Source of the DNA: Candidatus Blackburnbacteria bacterium RIFCSPLOWO2_01_FULL_40_20
GTDB taxonomy: Bacteria; Patescibacteriota; Microgenomatia; UBA8517; UBA10165
Assembly (NCBI GenBank): GCA_001816475.1
Contig: MHCC01000022.1
Coordinates: 1-50,468, forward strand
Length of the DNA: 50,468 bases
Direction of reading: 5' to 3'
The notes below the pieces were generated by a model, which worked only from the letters and a program-made list of their open reading frames with translations, was not told the DNA's origin and did not search any database. The position numbers were made by a program, and so were the translations under genes. How positions within the stretch are numbered: the first letter of the stretch is position 1; each line of letters opens with the position of its first letter. This document shows, piece after piece, positions 26,907 to 35,381 of this stretch.

Positions 26907-26936
26907 TTGGCAATATTGAGCCCAAGAATGTATAAT
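26907..26936 (+). promoter_or_regulatory. Internal promoter with predicted leaderless GTG start
   Basis: TTGGCA (26907-26912), an 18-nt spacer and a consensus TATAAT (26931-26936). The predicted transcription start is 26943, the first base of an in-frame GTG codon. This is the best hexamer match in the long plus-strand run. Confidence 0.6.
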
Positions 26937-28634
26937 AGTTTAGTGTACAAAACGCTTCTTTTAATAATCATTACACTAGGTTTTTTGCTTCGTGTAGTTG
27001 GGCTTTCGGAACATCCCGTCGGCTTTACTCCAGACGAGGCGTCGTTTGGGTACGATGCGTATTCTTTGTTGAAAACTGGGAAAGATCAGTGGGGGGTGAG
27101 TAACGCCTTATCTTTAAGATCCTTCGGTGATTTTAAGCTACCGTTGTATGCTTATTTGACGATTCCCTCGGTCGGGATTTTTGGGTTAAACGAATTTGCA
27201 ACTCGATTGCCTAATGCGGTATTCGGTACTCTAGCGGTAATTGCGACTTATTTGATGGTTAGAGAACTTGCTAAAAGCAGATTGATGCTGATGGGAAAGC
27301 AAATTAACGCTGATATGTTTGCAATTATTGCAGCCTTCATGCTGACAATTTCTCCCTGGCACATCTCCTTATCGCGCGGTGCGTTTGAAGCCAACTTAAC
27401 AACTTTTTTCATGCCTCTAGGCGTTTGGGCATTTTACAAAGGGTTAACAAAACCAAAATGGATGGTATTTTCTGCCTTATTGTTTGGTCTAAACATGTAC
27501 TCCTATCACTCGGCAAGATTATTAACACCTTTAATTGTCTTAGTGTTGGTTTTGGTCAACAAAATCAAATTATCAGAGGCAAAAACCCAAAAAGGTGCAA
27601 TTTTTGTATTTGGAGTTTTTGCGCTTGTTGCATTTTATTCAATGTTTTTGGGTAGCGCAAGTCGAAGTGCAGACGTTGCAATATTTAATCCGACGGACAG
27701 ATGGGCATCAGTTTCTGACAGAAGATACGAAGCCCTCCTTGCGGGCTTACCAGACTCTCTGTCCCGTTTATTTTCAAACAAAATAACATATGTTTTTGAC
27801 CAGCTCGTTGGTGGTTATTTCTCATACCTATCACCACAATTTTTATTTGTGCAAGGAGCAGGTGAGTGGACATACGGGATGATCCCCGGCAGAGGAGCAC
27901 TTTATTTGATTGAAGTTGCATTTGTAGTATTGGCAATATGGTCGTTAATAAAGTATGGTATCAAAAGTTCTTTAATTGTGGTTGTTGCATGGATTTTGCT
28001 TTCTCCAATTCCTGCGGCGCTTGCAAAGGGGCCTGGTTATGCTGCCAACCGCGCGGCAATAATGATGCCCGCAATTCAAATTTTTTCTGCGTACGGCGCG
28101 TTAGTATTATTTGAACTAATAAAGAAAAAATGGATATTTACAAATTCAAAAAGAATATTTTCGGCATTTGCAATTGCGATGGTTATTTCATTGGGAATGT
28201 TTTTAGAGGATTATGTATATCATGCGCCCAGAGGTTCTGCAGAGTCTATGTTGTATGGCAGGAAAGAGGCTTTAGAATTTGCAAAAAGCGTTGAGGGGCA
28301 ATATGAAAAAATTATTGTTAGCAGGTCGTTGTCTGAGCCTCACATTTACGTGGCATTCTATAGCGGTTGGGATCCCACAGACTTCCAAAAACAGTCTCCC
28401 GATTGGCTTCGATATGAAAAAGAGGGAAGATCGTTTTTGGACCAACTTGGTGAATATTCATTGGGCAAGTATTCTTTTGGTGACGTCGATTTTCGAAATA
28501 GTGCAACCAATACTGGCTTACTATTGATAGGGAAAGTGGGCGAGTTTCCCCAAAATATTGTCCCGCTTAAACAGGTAAACTATCCAAACGGCCGAAAGGC
28601 TGTTTTGGTTGTTGATCCTCAGAGTGCCAATTAG
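26928..28634 (+). CDS. GT39 (PMT-like) membrane glycosyltransferase, array member 2
   Basis: 568 residues from ATG 26928. A leaderless mRNA from the promoter at 26907-26936 would instead start at GTG 26943, five codons later. Motifs: TPDEASFGYDAYSLLKTGKD (34-53, acidic D36/E37), FGLNEFATRLPNAVFG, SPWHISLSRGAFEANL, and near the end EPHIYVAFYSGWDP (470-483) and VNYPNGRKAV. The C-terminal pattern is shared by array members 3-5. A 25-nt gap and an own promoter set it apart from the upstream gene, so it could be expressed separately from the rest of the run. Confidence 0.86.
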   Translation: MYNSLVYKTLLLIIITLGFLLRVVGLSEHPVGFTPDEASFGYDAYSLLKTGKDQWGVSNALSLRSFGDFKLPLYAYLTIPSVGIFGLNEFATRLPNAVFGTLAVIATYLMVRELAKSRLMLMGKQINADMFAIIAAFMLTISPWHISLSRGAFEANLTTFFMPLGVWAFYKGLTKPKWMVFSALLFGLNMYSYHSARLLTPLIVLVLVLVNKIKLSEAKTQKGAIFVFGVFALVAFYSMFLGSASRSADVAIFNPTDRWASVSDRRYEALLAGLPDSLSRLFSNKITYVFDQLVGGYFSYLSPQFLFVQGAGEWTYGMIPGRGALYLIEVAFVVLAIWSLIKYGIKSSLIVVVAWILLSPIPAALAKGPGYAANRAAIMMPAIQIFSAYGALVLFELIKKKWIFTNSKRIFSAFAIAMVISLGMFLEDYVYHAPRGSAESMLYGRKEALEFAKSVEGQYEKIIVSRSLSEPHIYVAFYSGWDPTDFQKQSPDWLRYEKEGRSFLDQLGEYSLGKYSFGDVDFRNSATNTGLLLIGKVGEFPQNIVPLKQVNYPNGRKAVLVVDPQSAN

Positions 28635-28640
28635 TTAGAT

Positions 28641-30293
28641 ATGAAAAACTTACGAATTGCTTTGATTGTCCTGATGGTACTTTCAATACCCACTTTTTTT
28701 CAAATGTTAAGGTCGGGAATATATTCAATGCAGGATTTTCACCTTTTTAGATTGTATGAGTTCGATCGATGTGTAAAAGATTTACAACTCCCTTGCCGTT
28801 GGTCGCCTGATGTGGGATTGGAGTACGGCCAACCTTTGTTTAATTTTTATACACAACTTCCATATGCGCTCGGAGAATTTTTTGTTTTAGCCGGTTTATC
28901 AAAAATTGATACGATTAAATTGTTGTTTATTTTTTCATTGGTGGGCTCCTCAGTATCCATGTTTTTTTTAGCACAAAGATTTTGGCGAAAAACCTCTAGC
29001 GCGTTAGTTTCCGGCATAATTTATCTTTATGCACCTTACAGGGCAGTTGATGTATGGGTGAGAGGTGCACTCCCAGAAGCCCTTGCATTCGTGTTGTATC
29101 CTGCCATAATACTGTTTTTTAATAATTATTTGTCTTCCAAAAAAACGAAGGATTTAATTTTGTTTTCCGTATTATTCGCTGTACTTATAAATGTTCACAA
29201 CTTGTCTGCGTTGATGTTATCACCTTTCCTTGTTTTATGGGGAACATTTGTTCTGTTTCAAAACAAGGGATGGAGGAAGATATTTTTGCCTCTTATAGGA
29301 GCGTTACTTTTTTCATTTTCTTTATCTTCTTTTTATTTAATTCCAGTGATCGCAGAGTCGAACCTAGTTCATTTAAATTATACAATTTCCGGTTATTTTG
29401 ATTTTAGAGGACATTTTGCAGCAATAAACCAAATTCTTTTTTCCAGGTTTTGGGGATATGGCGGATCAGTTTTTGGAACGGAAGATGGCTTAAGTCTTTC
29501 TGTTGGGTTAATCCAATGGGCACTTCCCCTTTTTGCTATTTTGGTCTTTTTTGCCAAAAATCACAAGGACAGATGGAAAGTTCTCGTGCTTGTACTAATT
29601 GGTTGGATCAGCCTATTTTTTACTCACAACAGGTCGGCGTTTATATGGGAAAAAGTTTCTGCCTTGCACTATCTACAGTTTCCGTGGCGTTGGCTTTCGA
29701 TCGCAGTCTTTTCTTTTTCTCTAGCATCAGGAAGTATTCTGGTTCTCGTCAAGAAATATGAAAAGGTTGTATGTGGATTGATTGTTTTGGCAGTTATCGT
29801 ACAGAACGTGACATTTTTTAGAGAAGACATATGGTATAAAATTAATGACCAAGAGCAGTTTTCTGGAGAAAAATGGGAACAGCAAATTGCCTCATCAATA
29901 GGTGATTATTTGCCAGCCACTGCTTTCCAGTTTCCTTTCAAAATCGCTCCACCAAAACCTTCGTTTTTGGATGGTTCTGGTAGCAGTGAACTCGTAGAAA
30001 AGAAAAGTAATAAATTAACCTATAAATTAAATGTTGATACAGACTCCCAGGTCCAATTTCCTGTGGCATTTTTTCCTGGGTGGGGAGTGTCTGTTAATGG
30101 TCAAAAAGTGTTGGCACAACCGTCGGGGGAATACGGCCTAGTTACAGCAAATGTTCCCAAAGGAAGTCATACGATAGTTTTAAATTTTTCGGATACTGTG
30201 CCACGAAAAATAGGAAATATTGTTTCAGCAGCTTCTATTACTGGTTTGTTAATATTATATATTGTTAGGAGGAGAAGCAAAAATGCAGCCTAA
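28641..30293 (+). CDS. PTPS-related membrane protein with YfhO-like C-terminal domain
   Basis: A 550-residue protein of the family named 6-pyruvoyl-tetrahydropterin-synthase-related (a membrane family; the name does not imply pterin chemistry). Typical marks are QDFHLFRLYEFDRCV (31-45, D32 and H34), then EYGQPLFNFYTQLPY (61-75), and PYRAVDVWVRGALPE. About ten helices follow. The outer C-terminal domain has FFPGWGVSVNG (477-487) and VPKGSHTIVLNF, as in the YfhO proteins at 12028 and 14390. It is probably a GT-C-type sugar transferase. It sits among GT39 genes, 6 nt after one and overlapping the next by 11 nt. Confidence 0.8.
   Translation: MKNLRIALIVLMVLSIPTFFQMLRSGIYSMQDFHLFRLYEFDRCVKDLQLPCRWSPDVGLEYGQPLFNFYTQLPYALGEFFVLAGLSKIDTIKLLFIFSLVGSSVSMFFLAQRFWRKTSSALVSGIIYLYAPYRAVDVWVRGALPEALAFVLYPAIILFFNNYLSSKKTKDLILFSVLFAVLINVHNLSALMLSPFLVLWGTFVLFQNKGWRKIFLPLIGALLFSFSLSSFYLIPVIAESNLVHLNYTISGYFDFRGHFAAINQILFSRFWGYGGSVFGTEDGLSLSVGLIQWALPLFAILVFFAKNHKDRWKVLVLVLIGWISLFFTHNRSAFIWEKVSALHYLQFPWRWLSIAVFSFSLASGSILVLVKKYEKVVCGLIVLAVIVQNVTFFREDIWYKINDQEQFSGEKWEQQIASSIGDYLPATAFQFPFKIAPPKPSFLDGSGSSELVEKKSNKLTYKLNVDTDSQVQFPVAFFPGWGVSVNGQKVLAQPSGEYGLVTANVPKGSHTIVLNFSDTVPRKIGNIVSAASITGLLILYIVRRRSKNAA
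30267..30272 (+). promoter_or_regulatory. Strong Shine-Dalgarno site (AGGAGG)
   Basis: AGGAGG lies 10 nt before ATG 30283, inside the end of the previous gene. It selects 30283 over the in-frame upstream TTG at 30262. Confidence 0.75.
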
Positions 30294-31998
30294 ACAATTA
30301 ATTGTTTTATTGCTTATCGTTTTGTTGGGTTTTTCTGTTCGTGTAATAAACTTACAAAGTACTCCTCCTAGCTTAAATTGGGATGAAGTTTCCCATGGAT
30401 GGAACGCTTACTCAATATTAAAAACTGGGCAAGATGAATGGGGGAAAACCTTTCCAATTTCAAATTTTAGAGCATATGGAGACTATCCGCTTCCGCTAAA
30501 TTTATATTTGACAATTCCGAGCATACAGCTTTTTGGATTATCAGAGTTTTCTCTTCGTTTTCCTCATGTTCTTTTAGGAGTTGGGACAATAATTTCGACA
30601 TTTTTTTTAGTGCAAGGTTTAAGGTTTGGTCCTGTCGTAAGCCTTTTATCTGCACTCTTTGTAGCAATTGATCCTTGGACTTTATTTCCGTCGCGCGCAG
30701 TTTTTCAATCTAATCTTTCCATATTTTTCATAACGGCGGGGTTTGCATTTTTCTTTAATCGGGAAAAACATAAAGTATTATTGCCTATATCATTTTTTTT
30801 ACTTGGCTTATCAGTTTATTCTTACCACAATTCCCGAATTTTTATGCCTTTGTTTTTGGCAATTATATTTTTTATATGGAAAAAGGAAATGCTTGCGTTA
30901 TGGATAGGAGAAAAAAAGATTCTGGTTGGCTCGTTAATTATTTTACTAACTTTCTTCATACCTCTTGTAGCAATTTTTTCGAGTCCGGACGCAAGAGCGC
31001 GTTCAAGGTGGGTTTTTTTAATTGACGATGGAGCAATAAACAAAATTATTGAACAAAGACAGTTGTCACAGTTCTCTCCTCCTGTTACAAAATTGATTTA
31101 CAACAAGTATACTTACTTTGCGAGCGAATTTAGTAAAAATTATGTTGGTTACATATCAGCCCGATTTTTGTTTTTTGAAGGAGGAACCCAATATCAATTT
31201 AGTGTTCCAGGCAAAGGGCTACTTTATCCGATAAATGTATTTTTTTTCTATGCGGGAATTTTTCTCGTAATTCTAGGAGCTTTTCGAAGAAAAAAGGAGC
31301 ACCTTACCATTTTTGCTTGGGCGTTAATAGGCTTAATTCCTGCTTCGATAACTACTGGAGATAATCACGTTATAAGATCAACTACGGTTCTTCCACTACC
31401 TCAAATTTTTACCGCATTGGGCGCTTTCGTTGTATGGAATTGGTTAAAAGATCGATTGCGGTTGTTCCATAAAAGTCTGTTGCCAATATTTAAATTGTCC
31501 TATTTTGTGATACTCGCTTTAATGGTTATCAGTTATTTAAGCTTATATTTTGGAGAATACAGAGAAAAATATTCATGGTCTTGGCAGTATGGCTATAAAG
31601 AAGCGATAGATTATGCAAAAAGTCATTATGGAGAATACAATCAAATTATTGTGACAAAAAAATATGGAGAACCGCATGAATTTTTTCTTTTTTACTGGCC
31701 TTGGGATACAATCAAATACCAAAGAGATCCTAATCTTTTAAGGTTTTATCAGTCTGGATGGTATTGGGTGGATAGATTTGATAAGTTTTATTTTGTAAAC
31801 GACTGGGAAGTTCCCAAAAACAGTAATGAAAAATGGAAGATGGAACGTGGTGGTGAATTCGAAATACGAGGCAATGCACTTTTGATTACAAGTCCAGAAA
31901 ACTACCCAGGTGAGTGGAATTTAATGGAAACTATCAATTTTTTAGATGGAAAACCGGCTTTCTCTATTTTAGAGAGAAATGTTGGAAATTATCCCTAG
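30283..31998 (+). CDS. GT39 (PMT-like) membrane glycosyltransferase, array member 3
   Basis: A 571-residue protein whose start is fixed by AGGAGG at 30267-30272. Motifs: SLNWDEVSHGWNAYSILKTG (30-49, D34/E35; the usual Ala after DE is Val and the usual Gly-Tyr is His-Gly-Trp), FGLSEFSLRFPHVLLG, DPWTLFPSRAVFQSNL in place of SPWHLxxSRxAFE, then EPHEFFLFYWPWD (463-475) and INFLDGKPAF. These substitutions make it the most divergent member of the array, perhaps with a different substrate. It is followed by the 84-nt spacer with nested palindromes. Confidence 0.85.
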   Translation: MQPKQLIVLLLIVLLGFSVRVINLQSTPPSLNWDEVSHGWNAYSILKTGQDEWGKTFPISNFRAYGDYPLPLNLYLTIPSIQLFGLSEFSLRFPHVLLGVGTIISTFFLVQGLRFGPVVSLLSALFVAIDPWTLFPSRAVFQSNLSIFFITAGFAFFFNREKHKVLLPISFFLLGLSVYSYHNSRIFMPLFLAIIFFIWKKEMLALWIGEKKILVGSLIILLTFFIPLVAIFSSPDARARSRWVFLIDDGAINKIIEQRQLSQFSPPVTKLIYNKYTYFASEFSKNYVGYISARFLFFEGGTQYQFSVPGKGLLYPINVFFFYAGIFLVILGAFRRKKEHLTIFAWALIGLIPASITTGDNHVIRSTTVLPLPQIFTALGAFVVWNWLKDRLRLFHKSLLPIFKLSYFVILALMVISYLSLYFGEYREKYSWSWQYGYKEAIDYAKSHYGEYNQIIVTKKYGEPHEFFLFYWPWDTIKYQRDPNLLRFYQSGWYWVDRFDKFYFVNDWEVPKNSNEKWKMERGGEFEIRGNALLITSPENYPGEWNLMETINFLDGKPAFSILERNVGNYP

Positions 31999-32082
31999 GT
32001 GGTTATAGAAATCCACCACGTCATACGTGGTAGGGACGTATGACGTCCCACTTCCCAGGTGGACACATGTGGACATTTTATA
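31999..32082 (+). repeat. Structured spacer: two palindromes with mutually complementary cores and a direct repeat
   Basis: This is the largest gap in the plus run and is visibly more G/C-rich than its surroundings. Palindrome A: ACCACGT-CAT-ACGTGGT (32015-32031). Palindrome B: GGGACGT-ATG-ACGTCCC (32033-32049). Their 11-nt cores (32018-32028 and 32036-32046) are exact reverse complements, so the RNA could form either two 7-bp hairpins or one 11-bp stem with loop GGTAGGG. A direct repeat GTGGACA-CAT-GTGGACA follows (32059-32075). TCCACC (32012-32017) can also pair with GGTGGA (32058-32063), closing the whole element. Confidence 0.85.
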
Positions 32083-33747
32083 ATGATTAAGCATGAGTTG
32101 AAAATACTATTCCTAATACTAGTTTTGGCAACCTTTCTGCGGTTTTGGGGGTTAGGGACAACCCCCCCGCATCTTACAAGTGATGAGGCTGCCTTAGGAT
32201 ACAATGCCTATTCAATCTTAAAAACTGCTCGAGATGAACATGGCAATCTTTTACCAATTGTATTTAAGTCTTTCGGAGATTGGAAACCCGGATTATATGT
32301 ATATTTGGATGCGCCCTTCGTTGGATTGTTTGGGTTGAATGAAATGGCAGTTCGGCTGCCTGGAGCAATTAGCGGGATTGCCGCAGTTTTCTTTGTATAT
32401 TTGGTTGGGAACAGACTCTTTCCAGAGAAAAAATTAGGCTTATTTTCTTCGTTTTTCTTAGCAATTTCCCCTTGGCATTTGCAGTTTTCAAGAGGTGCGT
32501 GGGAAGCTGGAGTTGCCCTAACATTGATTTTGGCCGGTATTTATTTCTTCCTTAGGGCAATTCAAGGCAACAGTCGTTGGTTATGGTTGTCCGCTTCTTT
32601 TTTTGCGTTGACTTTATGGGCTTATCAAGGAGGGAAATTGTCGGTGGCTATCGTTATTGCTGGTCTATCAATATTCTTTTTCAGTGAATTAATAAAAGTC
32701 CCTCGAAAAGTCTTAATGCTTGCGTTCCTTGCCGGGTTTATTTTTTCATTACCAGTAGCCTTGAGTTTTTTTCAGGGTAAGACGGGTAGGCTTGAGGTAT
32801 ACAGTGTTTTTTCCTATCAAAGACCAGAAAAAGACATAAAAGAAATATTAGATCAAGAATCTGCAGTTAAAGGGTCACTTTCCTATGTCTTGTTTCATTC
32901 TGAGAACTTAAATCTAGCACAAGGAGTTTTAGGTAGATGGATGAACTATTATTCAGCCCGCTTCTTATTTTTTGAAGGAGATTGGAGCAATCCTCGTCAT
33001 GGAGTGCCCTATTCGGGTGTTTTACTTTTAGCAGACTCTGTATTACTTTTATTAGGACTTGTGGCTTTATCAAAAGCGGGTAATAGCAAAAGTGCGTTGT
33101 TTGTATGGTACTTGTTACTTTTAAGTTCTCTTCCTGCCGCCTTGTCTCGTGATTCAATTCATGCCGTTAGGTCTTTAAATATGCTTTTCCCGCTTGTTTT
33201 TATATTGGCACTTGGGGCAAGTTTTGTTGTAGAAAACAAAAAGAAATTGAAGTTTGCTTTTCCTCTATTGTTAGGTCTGTTTTTTGTCATTTACGCTGCA
33301 AATTATACATACTATCTTGATCAATATTGGGTACATGCGCCCAAGAAAAATGCACCCAATTGGCAAGTTGGTTATAAGCAAATGGTAGAGAAGGTGTCGG
33401 CCTTGCAAGATAAATACCCAGAAATTGTGATCAAACAAGATTATGCTCAACCTTACATATTCTTTTTGTTTTATCAAAAGTATGATCCGGATAAATATCA
33501 GAAGATCGCTCAAGATGTCTATGTCCCAAACGAGTACGGTGATGTCGGGTTTGTCTCGCGCTTGGACAATATTACTTTTCGCGATATTAATTGGTCAGCA
33601 GACCGCGGCATGAGTGGTAAACTTTTTGTGGTAGATCCAATAAAGGTTCCTGTTGCCGATTCAAGCGATCCGAAGGAGTTTAAGTTAGTCGATGAAATAA
33701 AGTACCCCAATGGCCAAACAGCCTTTAGGCTATTAGAAATTCTATGA
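32083..33747 (+). CDS. GT39 (PMT-like) membrane glycosyltransferase, array member 4
   Basis: 554 residues from ATG 32083. An in-frame GTG at 32059 would add eight residues coded by the direct repeat of the spacer, and alignment with array member 5 favours 32083. Motifs: LTSDEAALGYNAYSILKTAR (31-50, D34/E35), FGLNEMAVRLPGAISG, SPWHLQFSRGAWEAGV, then AQPYIFFLFYQKYDP (455-469) and IKYPNGQTAF near the end. Its closest visible relative is the next gene, with which it shares almost every motif, indicating a recent tandem duplication. ATGA overlap couples the two. Confidence 0.87.
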   Translation: MIKHELKILFLILVLATFLRFWGLGTTPPHLTSDEAALGYNAYSILKTARDEHGNLLPIVFKSFGDWKPGLYVYLDAPFVGLFGLNEMAVRLPGAISGIAAVFFVYLVGNRLFPEKKLGLFSSFFLAISPWHLQFSRGAWEAGVALTLILAGIYFFLRAIQGNSRWLWLSASFFALTLWAYQGGKLSVAIVIAGLSIFFFSELIKVPRKVLMLAFLAGFIFSLPVALSFFQGKTGRLEVYSVFSYQRPEKDIKEILDQESAVKGSLSYVLFHSENLNLAQGVLGRWMNYYSARFLFFEGDWSNPRHGVPYSGVLLLADSVLLLLGLVALSKAGNSKSALFVWYLLLLSSLPAALSRDSIHAVRSLNMLFPLVFILALGASFVVENKKKLKFAFPLLLGLFFVIYAANYTYYLDQYWVHAPKKNAPNWQVGYKQMVEKVSALQDKYPEIVIKQDYAQPYIFFLFYQKYDPDKYQKIAQDVYVPNEYGDVGFVSRLDNITFRDINWSADRGMSGKLFVVDPIKVPVADSSDPKEFKLVDEIKYPNGQTAFRLLEIL

Positions 33748-35381
33748 AAGCGATCTTTACCCACAAACTTTTAATTGCAATTATTTTACTTGCTGCCCTG
33801 TTGAGATTTTATAAGCTTTCAGCTCTACCTGCGTTAAATGCGGACGAGGCAGCGATTGGCTATAACGCTTATTCACTGATCCAGACGGGGAAAGACGAGC
33901 ACGGTAACTCTTGGCCAATCCACTTTCAGTCATTTAACGACTTTAAACCTGGACTGTATTTTTATTTGGTAATTCCATTTGTTGCTATTTTGGGGTTGTC
34001 TGAGATCGCGGTGCGCTTCCCCAGTGCTTTGTTAGGGGTTGCAACTGTATTGTTGGTTTGGTTATTGGTGCGCGAATTGTTTCCTAAAAACAAATGGTTA
34101 CCCTACGTTTCAGCTTTATTTCTTGCTGTTAGCCCTTGGAATTTACATTACTCAAGAGGAGGTTGGGAGGCAAACGCTGCAACATTTTTTATTACCCTCG
34201 GAGTATTGGGATTTGTTAAGGGCATGACTTCATCAAGGTGGAGGTTGGTTTGGCCAATTGCCTTTGTTGCGTCTTTGTACACTTATCACGCTGCCCGAGT
34301 TTTTATACCATTAATATTTATTTCCTTGCTTCTAATTTACAGGGAAAGTATCTTCAATAACTTAAAAAAATATTTTGCGCCGGTTATGTTAAGTTTTTTC
34401 CTTACGGTCCCGCTTTTGCTTGATTTAACTGGTTCTGCGGGAATGTCACGGGCAGCGGGAGTTGGATTGTTTGCCGATACTGGTCCTTTCTGGAGGATTA
34501 ACGAACAACGTGGTGAACATGAACAGTTGGATTCCAAAATAGCTCGTGTGTTACACAATAAGGCGACTAACTATAGCCTCGCTTTTTTGCAAAACTATAC
34601 AGAACATTTTTGGGGAGAATTTCTTTTCTTGTCCGGAGATGAGATCCAGCGAAACAAGGTGCCTGAAACAGGACAGATGTACGTTCATGATTTGTTTTTT
34701 GTAGTGGTAGGATTAATTCTAATTGCTCGTCGGCCAAAAGGTTGGGGCGTATTGCTGTTATGGTTGGCTATCTCGCCCCTGGCTGCTGCATTAACTTTTC
34801 AATCCCCCCATGCTCTTCGAGCTCAAATCATGACGATTCCTTTAGTAATAATTAGCGCGTATGGCGCGCTTAGTATCTTGGACACGGCAAAGGGTTCAAT
34901 AAAGAACAAAACTCTACTATTTATTATTTACTTTTTACTATTTACTATTGCGACATGGAGTACCGCCAGGTACTTACACGAGTATTATTTCCATATGGCC
35001 AAGACTTTTGATTATTCTTCGCAATATGGAGTTAAAGAGTTGGTAAGTTATACAATTAACAATCAAGAAAAATATCCAAAAATAGTGGTTACTGATAGAT
35101 ATGACCAACCGTACATACTATTCCTTTTTTACTTGAAGTATCCGCCTATTGTGTTTCAGACGGATCATACTTTGACCGAGAGGGACCAGTTTGGTTTTTC
35201 AACAGTTAGAAAATTTGATAAATATGAATTTAGGTCCATCGATCCTTGGAGTCAAACAAGGCAAGAGTATCCTGGAGCTTTAATTGTAGGAATTGAAAAG
35301 GAAATTCCTGACGGCACTAACGTTTTAAACACAATTTATTTTCCAAGCGGAAGAACCGCATTTAAAATGGTGGGAAACTAA
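33744..35381 (+). CDS. GT39 (PMT-like) membrane glycosyltransferase, array member 5
   Basis: A 545-residue protein with LNADEAAIGYNAYSLIQTGK (31-50, D34/E35), LGLSEIAVRFPSALLG, SPWNLHYSRGGWEANA, then DQPYILFLFYLKYPP (454-468) and IYFPSGRTAF at the end. It should act outside the membrane with a polyprenyl-phosphate sugar. A run of imperfect heptamers (TATTTAC-like, 34918-34949) encodes part of a late helix. It ends directly against the next start with no gap. Confidence 0.87.
   Translation: MKAIFTHKLLIAIILLAALLRFYKLSALPALNADEAAIGYNAYSLIQTGKDEHGNSWPIHFQSFNDFKPGLYFYLVIPFVAILGLSEIAVRFPSALLGVATVLLVWLLVRELFPKNKWLPYVSALFLAVSPWNLHYSRGGWEANAATFFITLGVLGFVKGMTSSRWRLVWPIAFVASLYTYHAARVFIPLIFISLLLIYRESIFNNLKKYFAPVMLSFFLTVPLLLDLTGSAGMSRAAGVGLFADTGPFWRINEQRGEHEQLDSKIARVLHNKATNYSLAFLQNYTEHFWGEFLFLSGDEIQRNKVPETGQMYVHDLFFVVVGLILIARRPKGWGVLLLWLAISPLAAALTFQSPHALRAQIMTIPLVIISAYGALSILDTAKGSIKNKTLLFIIYFLLFTIATWSTARYLHEYYFHMAKTFDYSSQYGVKELVSYTINNQEKYPKIVVTDRYDQPYILFLFYLKYPPIVFQTDHTLTERDQFGFSTVRKFDKYEFRSIDPWSQTRQEYPGALIVGIEKEIPDGTNVLNTIYFPSGRTAFKMVGN
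34918..34949 (+). repeat. Imperfect heptanucleotide repeat (TATTTAC-like, about 4.6 units)
   Basis: Units TATTTAT, TATTTAC, TTTTTAC, TATTTAC and a partial TATT lie in a membrane-helix part of the 33744 gene. The units are degenerate, so slippage is less likely than at 22692 or 35390. Confidence 0.6.

Noticed and set aside
32079-32084. TATAAT overlapping the ATG of the 32083 gene as its promoter
   Set aside because: Transcription would start after the ATG, the next in-frame start is a TTG at 32098, and no -35 lies at a usable distance.
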